From assembly GCA_003543215.1 (NCBI GenBank), contig DPJD01000001.1, positions 831,630-864,921 of the forward strand: 33,292 nt of DNA, read 5' to 3'. This DNA is from Erysipelotrichaceae bacterium. GTDB taxonomy: Bacteria; Bacillota_I; Bacilli_A; Erysipelotrichales; Erysipelotrichaceae. The notes under the pieces are model-generated. The model did not search any database. It was given only the letters and a program-made list of their open reading frames with translations, and was not told the DNA's origin. Of the stretch, positions 1 to 8,152 are shown piece after piece. Each line of letters opens with the position of its first letter. Position 1 is the first letter of the stretch. The position numbers and the translations under genes were made by a program.

Positions 1-362
1 CCTTGACCTAAGGAACCTGTGGACATGTCCACACCTTGGACATAGTTCATATTCGGATGTCCTTGAAGTTTCGAATTGATCTTACGGAAGGTCAAAAGTT
101 CTTCTTCTGGTAGGAAACCCTTCTCACTTAGGACCGCAAACAATAAAGCCGAGGCATGACCCTTGGATAAGACGAACTTATCGCGCGCTTTATCCTTGAC
201 GTTCTCAGCTGTGATATTCATTTCATTAAAATACAAAGACACCGCGATTTCGGTGGCTGAAAAAGCACCCCCAATGTGTCCGGACTTTGCGTTCGTGACC
301 ATTTTGATGATGTTTCGACGAATCCTTTTAGCAATTTTTGCCAGTTCTTGATTACTTAACAT
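1..362 (-). CDS. Transketolase, N-terminal subunit (partial, 3' end beyond window)
   Basis: The visible 120 residues begin MLSNQELAKIAKRIRRNI and carry the thiamine-diphosphate transketolase hallmarks: SGHIGGAFSATEI, the catalytic-type SKGHAS histidine, and GHPNMNYVQGVDMSTGSLGQG at the window edge. Transketolase moves two-carbon units between sugar phosphates in the non-oxidative pentose phosphate pathway. The short N-terminus without extra sequence fits the split form, in which a separate C-terminal subunit completes the enzyme; that second gene would lie outside this window, so the split is inferred. The ATG at 360-362 follows AGGAGAG seven bases upstream. The gene lies downstream of asnA but is separated from it by a terminator and has its own TATAAT. 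Identification of the family is secure; the split state is likely. Confidence 0.9.
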   Translation of the reverse strand, partial: MLSNQELAKIAKRIRRNIIKMVTNAKSGHIGGAFSATEIAVSLYFNEMNITAENVKDKARDKFVLSKGHASALLFAVLSEKGFLPEEELLTFRKINSKLQGHPNMNYVQGVDMSTGSLGQ

Positions 363-384
363 TGCACTCTCCTATATAGGTTCA

Positions 385-390
385 ATTATA
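385..390 (-). promoter_or_regulatory. Promoter -10 for transketolase subunit gene
   Basis: The minus strand reads TATAAT here, placing a start site near 378 and giving a leader of about 16 bases that contains the AGGAGAG ribosome site. The -35 position (about 408-413, AGTATC) is poor, so the promoter may need an activator. Confidence 0.45.
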
Positions 391-432
391 ACGCATTTTA
401 TGAAATGGATACTACTGGAATTCAATAGAATG

Positions 433-464
433 AAAAAGATACTGAAGGAAAATCCTCAGTATCT
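433..464 (-). terminator. Intrinsic terminator of asnA
   Basis: On the minus strand a perfect 9-bp stem (AGATACTGA with TCAGTATCT, 437-445 and 456-464) is followed by five T's. The upstream arm overlaps the asnA stop codon. It separates asnA from the transketolase gene. Confidence 0.85.
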
Positions 465-1486
465 TACAAGAGTCGAATATTATAAGCTAAGCAACGTTCT
501 TCCATCTCACTTGGCCAAATGGAGGCTTGGACCTCACCAATGTGAGCTTTACGTAAGAAATACATGCACAGTCTTGATTGTCCAATACCACCGCCGATGG
601 AATATGGTAAGTGTTTGCGCAAGATGGCTTGATGGAAAGGAAAGTCCAAACGACTGACACAATTCGCCAATGTGCATTGTTCAGCTAAACTGTTCTCATC
701 GACACGGATGCCCATGGATGACAATTCAAATGCTCTTTCTAAGACCGGATGATAAACCAAGATATCCCCATTCAAGTTCCAATCATCGTAATCCGGTGCT
801 CGACCATCATGTCGGATACCCGATTTCATCGTGTGCCCGATTTGCGATATAAAGACCGCTCCCCATTGTTTCACAACTTCATCTTCACGTTCTTTTGGGT
901 TCAAATTTGGGTATTGATCCTCAAGCTCCTGGGTCGTTATAAATTGAATGCTTTCAGGAAGAATCGGTTCGATCATCGGATAAAGTGAATGAACATACGC
1001 TTCTGTATCTTTCATCACTTGAAAAATGGTTTCAACCGTAGCCCTTAAGTAATCTTTTGTACGATCATTGACATCAATGCTTTTTTCCCAATCCCACTGA
1101 TCCACATAGATTGAATGAAGATTATCCAAATCCTCATCTCTACGTATGGCATTCATGTCAGTATATAAACCCTCACCTGTGTTGAAGCCATAACGTTTCA
1201 ACGCATTACGCTTCCATTTGGCTAAGGAATGAACGATTTCAATCCAATCTTCTGGACTGCTTTTCATATCGAAGCCTACTGGACGTTCAACACCATTCAA
1301 GTCATCATTCAAACCTGTGTTCTTGCGAACAAACAAAGGTGCGGAAACACGTGTGAGCAACAATTGATCCGCGAGTGCATGTTCAAAAAAATCTTTGATT
1401 CGCTTGATGGCGATTTCCGTTTCACGGATATTCAAAGGATGGTGATAATGCTCAGGAATATACAATCCATTCTCAAAATGTGTCAT
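464..1486 (-). CDS. asnA: Aspartate--ammonia ligase (asparagine synthetase A)
   Basis: This 340-residue protein matches AsnA, which makes asparagine from aspartate, ammonia and ATP in the cytoplasm. AsnA belongs to the class II aminoacyl-tRNA synthetase fold. Recognisable parts are VRKNTGLNDDLNGVERPV (about residues 53-70), RRDEDLDNLHSIYVDQWDWE in the middle, and the C-terminal SIGGGIGQSRLCM segment with the class II arginine. The length is normal for the family (about 330-340). ATG at 1484-1486 has AGAGGAAA upstream. It lies 45 bp after anmK on the same strand; a weak 6-bp hairpin (AACATG/CATGTT followed by TTT) in that gap could partly separate them. There is no room for a T-box or other large leader. 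Confidence 0.95.
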   Translation of the reverse strand: MTHFENGLYIPEHYHHPLNIRETEIAIKRIKDFFEHALADQLLLTRVSAPLFVRKNTGLNDDLNGVERPVGFDMKSSPEDWIEIVHSLAKWKRNALKRYGFNTGEGLYTDMNAIRRDEDLDNLHSIYVDQWDWEKSIDVNDRTKDYLRATVETIFQVMKDTEAYVHSLYPMIEPILPESIQFITTQELEDQYPNLNPKEREDEVVKQWGAVFISQIGHTMKSGIRHDGRAPDYDDWNLNGDILVYHPVLERAFELSSMGIRVDENSLAEQCTLANCVSRLDFPFHQAILRKHLPYSIGGGIGQSRLCMYFLRKAHIGEVQASIWPSEMEERCLAYNIRLL

Positions 1487-1531
1487 ATGCGTTTCCTCTT
1501 AAAAACATGAGTCTATTTTATCATTCCATGT

Positions 1532-2674
1532 TCATAAGTAAAGCGAATCCTTGAATGGATTTGGTGTCAGCTTGCCAAGAATGACCAAGTCTTGTGCTCC
1601 TGTAGCTGAAGGCACATTTGCTGGAATGCAATTCAGGAAAGCATAACCCAGAATGACAAAGGCAATGGCTTCTTTTGCCTCACTGGAATAACCATACGCT
1701 TCCTGTGTCTTCACATCGACATTTGGAAGCATACCTTGGATGCGACGCATCAATTCATCATTGTACGCTCCACCACCCCCAACAATCATCTTAGTCGGCA
1801 TTTCATGACTAAAACGTTGGATACTATCGCTTATGCAATATGCAGTAAAGCTTGTGAATGTTGAGACGATTTGTTCAGCACTTAGTGAAGGATAGCGTTT
1901 AATGATGTCTAATACAAATGCTTCGCCAAAATCTTCACGGCCTGTGCTTTTGGGAGGTTTTCGATCAAGATAAGGATGTTGGATCAACGCATTGAATAAT
2001 ACCGCATCCACTGGAGCGGATGCGGCACACGCACCCTTTGCGTCATAGGGTAAATCATAAAAATAACGCATGGCCTCATCAATCATCATGTTTCCAGGAC
2101 CACAATCAAAAGCTTGGACATGACCATCCCCTAGTATCGTCACATTGCTTATTCCACCGATATTCTGCAACGCAACCACTTCACCCTTTTTGCGATACAA
2201 AAGCATTTCACTGAAAGGAACCAAAGGCGCTCCTTCTCCTTTAGCCGCCATATCCATGACTCTGAAATCATCAATGACATCGATGTGATTGTCATAGGCA
2301 ATGATTGCGGCTTCGCCCATTTGAAGGGTAGACGGAACATAGGGATATTCTGCCTTTGGAAGATGATAAAGGGTTTGACCATGATTGGCTACGAATCGAA
2401 CCGCTTCGGCTTTCAAATTATTTTTCTCCAGCATTAATTTGACCGCACGACTGAAGACATGACCTAATTCAAAGTTCAAACTACAAAGCAATTGTGTCGA
2501 AATATTCTCACCTTGAATCACGGTACGTATTCGTTCTTTGACATCTTTATCAAATGGAAGCGTCATGAAATCAACTTGTTTCACACTCAAGTGATCCATC
2601 GTTCCTGAGATTTCACATAATACCGTATCCACTCCATCCAGCGATGTGCCGGACATCAAACCGATTGCTAACAT
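1532..2674 (-). CDS. anmK: Anhydro-N-acetylmuramic acid kinase
   Basis: AnmK phosphorylates and opens 1,6-anhydro-MurNAc to MurNAc-6-phosphate during cell-wall recycling. The 380-residue protein starts MLAIGLMSGTSLDGVD, the phosphate-binding signature of the family. It continues with FVANHGQTLYHLP, the QNIGGISN segment, AFDCGPGNMMID with the expected active-site aspartate, and MIVGGGGAYN near the C-terminus. I chose the ATG at 2672-2674 over an upstream in-frame start (2731) because it sits behind AGAGGTGG, and the family signature begins at residue 5. Anhydro-MurNAc usually comes from lytic transglycosylases and is typical of Gram-negatives, but anmK also occurs in Bacillota. The gene is divergent from mscS across only 48 bp. 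Confidence 0.93.
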   Translation of the reverse strand: MLAIGLMSGTSLDGVDTVLCEISGTMDHLSVKQVDFMTLPFDKDVKERIRTVIQGENISTQLLCSLNFELGHVFSRAVKLMLEKNNLKAEAVRFVANHGQTLYHLPKAEYPYVPSTLQMGEAAIIAYDNHIDVIDDFRVMDMAAKGEGAPLVPFSEMLLYRKKGEVVALQNIGGISNVTILGDGHVQAFDCGPGNMMIDEAMRYFYDLPYDAKGACAASAPVDAVLFNALIQHPYLDRKPPKSTGREDFGEAFVLDIIKRYPSLSAEQIVSTFTSFTAYCISDSIQRFSHEMPTKMIVGGGGAYNDELMRRIQGMLPNVDVKTQEAYGYSSEAKEAIAFVILGYAFLNCIPANVPSATGAQDLVILGKLTPNPFKDSLYL

Positions 2675-2687
2675 AAGCCACCTCTCA

Positions 2688-2716
2688 TTTGCATTATCGC
2701 TTAAAATTGATAAACT
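2688..2716 (+). promoter_or_regulatory. Promoter of mscS, predicted leaderless start
   Basis: An extended -10 (TG-A-TAAACT, hexamer 2711-2716) lies exactly six bases before the mscS ATG, with a weak -35 (TTTGCA, 2688-2693) 17 bp upstream. No Shine-Dalgarno is visible before the ATG. Transcription would begin at or within two bases of the start codon. Confidence 0.55.
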
Positions 2717-2722
2717 ATAGGC

Positions 2723-3598
2723 ATGGAACAATTATACAACGAAGTCCGCACACAAGTTGTGCTTGAAAACATTTTTAAAGGTGGATTACTCCAATTCACG
2801 CTCTCAGTCTTATTCATGCTTGTTGGTTCATGGATTTTGCTCAAGGTCATCCACATCATATTGAATCGATTCCTAAAAAGAAACAAACTGGATGAGACCA
2901 ACTTTCTATTCATCTACCGCATCATCAAAGCCATCGTCTATACGATCCTCGTCTTTGGCATTGCGGTTCAAATCATACCTTTAAGCGAAGTTGCCATTTC
3001 TCTCTTGGCAAGTTCTGGGGTTGCGGTTCTGATCATTGGTTTTGCGGCTCAAGAAGCTTTCTCCAACATCATATCGGGTTTCTTCATTTCATTTTTCAGA
3101 CCCTTCTCAGTTGGTGATTTAGTCAATTTACCCAATGAAAACATCATCGGAACGGTTGAAGACATCACCCTTCGTCATGTGGTCATCAAAACATTTGAAA
3201 ACAATCGTGTCATCGTACCCAACAGCGTGATCAATAAGGCAGTTATTGAGAATCGTGATATCAAAGATAAACAAGCCTGTCGTTTCTTCACCATCAACGT
3301 TGCGTATACAGCGGATATCGATAAAGCGCGCTCCATCATCTTAGATGAAGCAAGCAAACATCCACTTCTGATCGATGCGCGTTCAAAGAAAGAGATCAAA
3401 GACGGAATACCTCAACTCAAAGTCATCGTATCCCGTTTAGGAAACAGTGAAGTTGAACTTAGAATCACATTGTGGACTAAGAACAACGGAGATGCTTTCA
3501 CCCTGCTTGCGGATTTACGTGAATCCATCTTGAAACGATTCAATCACGAAGGCATTGAAATTCCTTACCCTTATCAAAACATCATCTTAAAAAAATAA
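2723..3598 (+). CDS. MscS-family mechanosensitive channel
   Basis: The 291-residue protein is a small-conductance mechanosensitive channel that releases solutes on hypo-osmotic shock. Three membrane segments are visible: about residues 23-46, 62-86 and 88-118. The third is the Gly/Ala-rich pore helix (LLASSGVAVLIIGFAAQEAF) followed by the amphipathic SNIISGFFISFFRPF. The cytoplasmic beta domain follows, with VGDLVNL and IGTVEDITLRHVVIKTFENN, and ends in the alpha/beta portal domain. The length is that of E. coli MscS (286 residues). It is monocistronic, faces a shared terminator with the ABC genes, and appears to be read from a leaderless mRNA. Confidence 0.93.
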   Translation: MEQLYNEVRTQVVLENIFKGGLLQFTLSVLFMLVGSWILLKVIHIILNRFLKRNKLDETNFLFIYRIIKAIVYTILVFGIAVQIIPLSEVAISLLASSGVAVLIIGFAAQEAFSNIISGFFISFFRPFSVGDLVNLPNENIIGTVEDITLRHVVIKTFENNRVIVPNSVINKAVIENRDIKDKQACRFFTINVAYTADIDKARSIILDEASKHPLLIDARSKKEIKDGIPQLKVIVSRLGNSEVELRITLWTKNNGDAFTLLADLRESILKRFNHEGIEIPYPYQNIILKK

Positions 3599-3616
3599 GC
3601 CACCGCAAGGTGGCTT
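3597..3616. terminator. Shared convergent terminator (mscS / ABC genes)
   Basis: A perfect 8-bp stem (AAGCCACC/GGTGGCTT, loop GCAA) overlaps both stop codons. On the minus strand it is followed by ATTTTTTT, making a strong terminator for the ABC operon. On the plus strand only TTT follows, so mscS termination is weaker. Confidence 0.85.
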
Positions 3617-5646
3617 TAACGTCCGTTGATGACATCAACCGGATCAATTAAATTGATGTTGTTGGTTAAAGTAAAGGTTAGAATCGTAATCAATACACTG
3701 AGAAGTAAGAAGATCTCAACAATCTTACCAAAACCCATTGAGAATACAGAGAAATGATAGAAAGAGATGAAACTTTCTTTAAAGTAGACCATGAAGGCGA
3801 AGTTCATCACATCCACGAAATAAGGAGTTAGAAAATAAGCCATGATCATGATGAAGAACCCAACGATGATGGCTTCCAAGCGGAAGACATGTTCGACATT
3901 ACTGATGAAACTTCCCAAAGCACGTAAGATACCGATCTGTTTCTTACGATATAGGATACTACTTGAGATGTAGTTGGCTAAGAAAACCAAGGCGAGATAA
4001 CCAATCAAAGGTACGATGACCGAAATCAAGAGCGCCAGTTCAAAGCGTGTGAAATTCTGTAAGTTATCCGAATAGATGGGTCTAAGATTGATATAACCTG
4101 CATTTTTGACACCCTTTAACAAGTCTGGTAGACTCGCGACATTCGTCACATAGATGCCATAGCTCATCAATTGGTATTCCATATTCGAAGCTGCCAAGAA
4201 ACCTCGTTGGACATAGAGATTCGAATAAACAGTCTCAAGTGCGATGGTTTCATTGTTTAGTACAGGTGTTTCATGTTCCATGACACCTACGATTTTCAAA
4301 CTCATATTCTCAGCGAGTGGGATGACAGGTGATTTCGAAATCAGATCCATATAACTTGTGAAGCGTTGAAGCTCACCATCCATTGACAATCCACTTTGAA
4401 TGAAGATATCTGCTAAATAACTTGAAATGACCACTTCTTGATTATTACTGGGCTCATTCCCGATCAAATCATCATAGAGATGACTACCCGCCCCTGCTTC
4501 CACAAAATTCAAGGGTAAGTTTTTGATGACATCTACTTTATTCGCATCCAATAAACGTGTGAGTGGACTCTGAAGGCTGTTCGCATCCAGTGTTAATGGC
4601 AACATGCTTACGTTAAGCAAAGCTCCATCCACGACAAGGGCTTGACGTTTATACATCAGAGCACCATAATCGGGCAATACATTTTGAATCTGTGTCAAAC
4701 GATCGCCCTCAATCAAAATCGTTTCACTGTTACGCGATGTCATCCACAGATGATTCATCTTACTGGCTTTAAACAACTCCATATCCACACTGGGTGAAAC
4801 ACTTAAAGTCGTGTAGACAGCTGTTAAAATCGCCATCAAGAAGGCTACGATGACAGAGGTTACCACCATCCGGAGTTTATTGTTCATGATATTGCCTAAA
4901 CCCATGTTCAAAACAAATTTATTCGGCAAGACAGGACGGATCATCTCCGGTGCGATGGAATCATCTTCCACAACCTCTGGTTTTGTATCACGAATAACAC
5001 GACCATCACTGATTTCAATGATACGATCTGCATATTTATAAGCATACTCCGCATCATGGGATACACAAATAACCAATTTCTTCTTACTGATTTCTTTGAA
5101 CAATTCGAATATTTGCTCAGACGTCTCACTATCCAAGTTACCCGTTGGTTCATCCGCTAAGATGACCTCTGGATTCTTGACCAAAGCACGTGCCACCGCA
5201 ACACGTTGTTTCTGACCACCAGAAAGCTCATCCAACTCACGTTCTTCAAAACCTTCCAAATCAACTTTTTTCAAGATGTCCTTAATGGTCTCTGGATCCA
5301 CATCTTTATTTTGCATCTCCAATGCAAGCGCCACATTGTCATAGACATTCAGGTTATCCAAGAGGTTGTATTCCTGAAACACAAATCCAATGTATGTATT
5401 GCGATACTCGGACAAGATCGTTTCATTGAAACGATTGAGTTTCTTGCCATTGATAAAGATCCGACTTGTGTTTGCGGAGTCTAATCCCCCTAAAATATTC
5501 AAGAAGGTCGACTTACCACTGCCACTCTTTCCTAAAATGAAAACTAAACCGGTTGTATTGAACTTAAGGTTGACATCTTGGATCGCCAAAACATCTTCCT
5601 TAGTCTTACTCGTATATTTCTTATTGATATTACTGATTTCAATCAT
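3616..5646 (-). CDS. ABC transporter ATPase-permease fusion, FtsX/MacB type (long form)
   Basis: This 676-residue protein joins an ABC ATPase (residues 1-225) to an FtsX-type permease. The ATPase shows Walker A GKSGSGKST (39-47), the LSGGQ signature (141-145) and Walker B ADEPTGNLD (164-172), all typical of the LolD/MacB subfamily. The permease has one membrane helix near 258-282, a large extracellular domain of about 260 residues, then three helices at about 545-570, 595-620 and 640-662 with the FtsX RKKQIGILRALG motif. Such proteins usually couple ATP hydrolysis to work outside the membrane (peptide export, resistance or sensing) rather than bulk transport. It follows the shorter partner by 9 bp; its SD GGAG overlaps that gene's TAG stop. 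The two presumably form a heterodimer. The substrate is unknown. Confidence 0.9.
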   Translation of the reverse strand: MIEISNINKKYTSKTKEDVLAIQDVNLKFNTTGLVFILGKSGSGKSTFLNILGGLDSANTSRIFINGKKLNRFNETILSEYRNTYIGFVFQEYNLLDNLNVYDNVALALEMQNKDVDPETIKDILKKVDLEGFEERELDELSGGQKQRVAVARALVKNPEVILADEPTGNLDSETSEQIFELFKEISKKKLVICVSHDAEYAYKYADRIIEISDGRVIRDTKPEVVEDDSIAPEMIRPVLPNKFVLNMGLGNIMNNKLRMVVTSVIVAFLMAILTAVYTTLSVSPSVDMELFKASKMNHLWMTSRNSETILIEGDRLTQIQNVLPDYGALMYKRQALVVDGALLNVSMLPLTLDANSLQSPLTRLLDANKVDVIKNLPLNFVEAGAGSHLYDDLIGNEPSNNQEVVISSYLADIFIQSGLSMDGELQRFTSYMDLISKSPVIPLAENMSLKIVGVMEHETPVLNNETIALETVYSNLYVQRGFLAASNMEYQLMSYGIYVTNVASLPDLLKGVKNAGYINLRPIYSDNLQNFTRFELALLISVIVPLIGYLALVFLANYISSSILYRKKQIGILRALGSFISNVEHVFRLEAIIVGFFIMIMAYFLTPYFVDVMNFAFMVYFKESFISFYHFSVFSMGFGKIVEIFLLLSVLITILTFTLTNNINLIDPVDVINGR

Positions 5647-5655
5647 GTTGGACTC

Positions 5656-6981
5656 CTACTTCTTCAGAATGGAAATCACAGAGTTGTTTTTAAGGATTCC
5701 CATTACGGTAAGGATGATGAAACTGATACTGACACTAAAGATGAGAACGAAATTCATCCCTGCTTGGAGCCAGTTGAATTCAAGAACAGGTAAAGCGTTG
5801 AAAAACTTGATATTGATATCCAAGACATATGCATACCCTAAATAGGTTGCGAGAACCCAGGAAAACAACGCAATGACGACACCTTCCCATATAAAGATAC
5901 GTAGAATATCTTTCGTATTGCCCCCTAAGGCTTTGAAGATCCCGATTTGCTTCTTTCGTTGGGTAACGCTCATCGATAGGAAGACATAGGTAACCGCCAC
6001 GAGAATCACATACATGGCAATATTGAGTTGAAATGCAGAGGCTGAGGGTAGATAACCCTGTAGATCTTGACTCATAAAAGCCAGTTCAGCAGGACTCAAG
6101 GTATTCAATAATGCAGGATTGGGTTGATCCACAAAACCAAGATACGATCCCAATAGATATGCAAACAACATTGCAATCGCAATGACAAAGGTCGTGATCA
6201 ACAGCTGACCCTTCTTACGTGAAATGCTGTGGATTCCATATTTGAAACTCGCCCAGAACCCTAAGTGTTGATGGACAAAAGAAAATGGTTGATGATCGAA
6301 TTCGACAGGATCCTTACCTGTATCCTCCGCTAGTTTACCATCTTTGATCTTAATGATACGGTCCGCATACAACTCAGCTTCTTCAGGATCATGCGACACA
6401 ATGACTACGAGATTCGTTTTAGAAACCTCTTTCAACAGCTGCATGATCTGATCACTCGTCTTGCTATCTAAATTACCTGTCGGTTCATCCGCTAAGATGA
6501 TACGCGGTTTTTTGATCAAAGCACGTGCGACCGCAATCCGTTGTTTCTGACCACCCGAAATTTCATTTCCTTTGCGTTTGCCAAAATCTTTCAAACCAAC
6601 GAAATCTAAAATCTCATCAATCCGTGTTTTAGAAGCTTTCTGACCTTGTAACTGCAAAGCCAATCCAATGTTCTCATAAATTGAAAACGTCTCGATGATA
6701 TTGAAGTCTTGGAACACAAAACCAACATGCGCATTACGATAATGATCTAATTCAACTTGACTCAAGCCTTCGATATTCTTCCCTTCAATGATGAATTCAC
6801 CACTGTCCGCTGTATCCAAACCACCTAAAATGTTCATTAAAGTCGATTTGCCACTGCCACTCTTACCCAAAATAAAAACTAAACCACGACTTGGGAAGGA
6901 CACGCTTAAGTCATTCAATGCGCGTGTCACAACACCTTTTCGACTGGTGTAGTTCTTTTTGATGTTCTTTAACTGTATCAA
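5656..6981 (-). CDS. ABC transporter ATPase-permease fusion, FtsX type (short form)
   Basis: The 441-residue protein has an ATPase nearly collinear with its neighbour's (Walker A at 39-47, ISGGQ at 141-145, ADEPTGNLD at 164-172). It is followed by an FtsX permease with helix 1 near 258-278 but an extracellular loop of only about 50 residues, then three C-terminal helices and the RKKQIGIFKALGG motif. The asymmetry of one large and one small ectodomain suggests a heterodimer in which the downstream partner carries the external function. The start codon is TTG (6979-6981) behind GAGGGG with five bases between; no ATG is in a better place. A clear promoter lies 31 bases upstream. The substrate is not identifiable from sequence. 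Confidence 0.88.
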   Translation of the reverse strand: MIQLKNIKKNYTSRKGVVTRALNDLSVSFPSRGLVFILGKSGSGKSTLMNILGGLDTADSGEFIIEGKNIEGLSQVELDHYRNAHVGFVFQDFNIIETFSIYENIGLALQLQGQKASKTRIDEILDFVGLKDFGKRKGNEISGGQKQRIAVARALIKKPRIILADEPTGNLDSKTSDQIMQLLKEVSKTNLVVIVSHDPEEAELYADRIIKIKDGKLAEDTGKDPVEFDHQPFSFVHQHLGFWASFKYGIHSISRKKGQLLITTFVIAIAMLFAYLLGSYLGFVDQPNPALLNTLSPAELAFMSQDLQGYLPSASAFQLNIAMYVILVAVTYVFLSMSVTQRKKQIGIFKALGGNTKDILRIFIWEGVVIALFSWVLATYLGYAYVLDINIKFFNALPVLEFNWLQAGMNFVLIFSVSISFIILTVMGILKNNSVISILKK

Positions 6982-7018
6982 AATGTCCCCTCGGTTCTAG
7001 TCAAAACTCGACATTCCT

Positions 7019-7047
7019 ATTATAGAAGAAAACGCTACCATTTCCAA
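7019..7047 (-). promoter_or_regulatory. Sigma-A promoter of the ABC pair
   Basis: The minus strand reads TTGGAA (7042-7047), 17 bp, TATAAT (7019-7024). The start site should be near 7012, giving a leader of about 30 bases with the GAGGGG ribosome site. It lies just past the end of the upstream serine operon, for which I see no clear terminator. Confidence 0.8.
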
Positions 7048-7068
7048 CAGTTTAATATCCTTAATTAA

Positions 7069-8145
7069 TTAAATCACTTCTTGAGATTTGATTGTCTCCA
7101 AGCTGCGCATCGCTTCCAAGACAATATCGAGCGTTAATTGCTTTGAAACATATTGACAATCCGGCATCATTAGAGCCGCTTCAACAACCCCAACTAATTC
7201 AGGATCATCAATCGTAGTGCCAATATCACACAGTGATATCGGCAATGATAAACGTTTATAAAACGGATACAGTCTTTCAAAACCTGTTTGATCCTCATCC
7301 ACAAGACACTGAACCAAGACGCCATAAGCCACCACAAGCCCATGAGCATATCGCTTAACACTGTCCAAATTCATAAAAGCATTATATAAAGCATGCGCTA
7401 GAGCGCTGTTGTAATCTTCATCCACAAGGATTGAAGCATAGCCAACCCCCATGATAATCGCAGAAACCACATTGATGAATGATGCATTCACACAACGATT
7501 TTGATTGGCTTGATACGCTGCTTCGCCCTGTTCAAGTAAGATACTCAATGTGGCTTCCGCAATCGATTTACCCAAGAAATTAGGATAGGACCATGCTTGA
7601 TGTTTACCTGAAAAATTAATTTCAACAGGCTTACTGATGGCATCCCCTATTCCCGCATGTAGAAAATGAACGGGTGCTTCTGCTAAAATCGAAGGAATTA
7701 AAATGATGTGTCTCGGGGCATTTTGAAGTTCATGGATGCGTACGAACTGATGCTTGTCATCGTATACGACCGATACAGCTGAACAAGCCGCACATGTCGA
7801 AGCGATGGTTGGGATACATAATATGGGTTTTCGAAGTGTTTCTGCAACCCATTTCGCCATATCCAACGCACGACCTCCTCCCACACCGATTATCCAGTCA
7901 CATGCTAAGACTGAGCACTCCGCAATCAAGCGATCATGATTGCTTTGATTACACTCCCCACCTGTCCAAAATACTGCTAAATCTTGTGTCATTAAATACT
8001 GTTTAAGAACTTCTCTTGTCAGCGATAAAGCGGTATGTCCACCAAGAACCGCCACTTTCGAATCCGCTTTGATCCACGCATCAAATATTCCATCCCCTTC
8101 ACTCTGAACCGTATAAGCGGGTAAAGTCTTGGTAATCACTTGCAT
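7069..8145 (-). CDS. Iron-containing alcohol dehydrogenase family protein (glycerol dehydrogenase-like)
   Basis: The 358-residue protein has the group III dehydrogenase layout: an NAD-binding half with VGGGRALDMAKWVAE (the GGG phosphate loop) and IPTIASTCAACSAVSVVY, then a metal-binding helical half. Likely metal ligands are the Asp in HAGIGDAISK and the His residues in AHALYNAF and YAHGLVVAYG, as in GldA. Such enzymes reduce or oxidise small hydroxy compounds (glycerol, hydroxyacetone, sugar-phosphate-like substrates); the substrate here is unknown. It is the last gene of the gdhA-serC-serA-DUF1015 operon, unusual company for this family. I prefer the ATG at 8143-8145, behind GAGGTG. An upstream in-frame ATG at 8160, overlapping the DUF1015 stop, has no ribosome site. 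Confidence 0.85.
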   Translation of the reverse strand: MQVITKTLPAYTVQSEGDGIFDAWIKADSKVAVLGGHTALSLTREVLKQYLMTQDLAVFWTGGECNQSNHDRLIAECSVLACDWIIGVGGGRALDMAKWVAETLRKPILCIPTIASTCAACSAVSVVYDDKHQFVRIHELQNAPRHIILIPSILAEAPVHFLHAGIGDAISKPVEINFSGKHQAWSYPNFLGKSIAEATLSILLEQGEAAYQANQNRCVNASFINVVSAIIMGVGYASILVDEDYNSALAHALYNAFMNLDSVKRYAHGLVVAYGVLVQCLVDEDQTGFERLYPFYKRLSLPISLCDIGTTIDDPELVGVVEAALMMPDCQYVSKQLTLDIVLEAMRSLETIKSQEVI

Positions 8146-8152
8146 TTTCACC

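Noticed and set aside
400..407. A single CATTTCAT half-site (minus strand) in the transketolase promoter, like the LytTR repeat at cstA
   Set aside because: The position 21 bp away matches only about half of the motif, so there is no convincing second repeat.
1487..1531. Possible T-box or other riboswitch before asnA
   Set aside because: Only 45 bp separate asnA from anmK, too short for such a leader.
5390..5845. Open frame of 151 codons on the plus strand across the ABC gene junction
   Set aside because: It is antisense to the end of one ABC gene and the start of the other and mirrors their codons.
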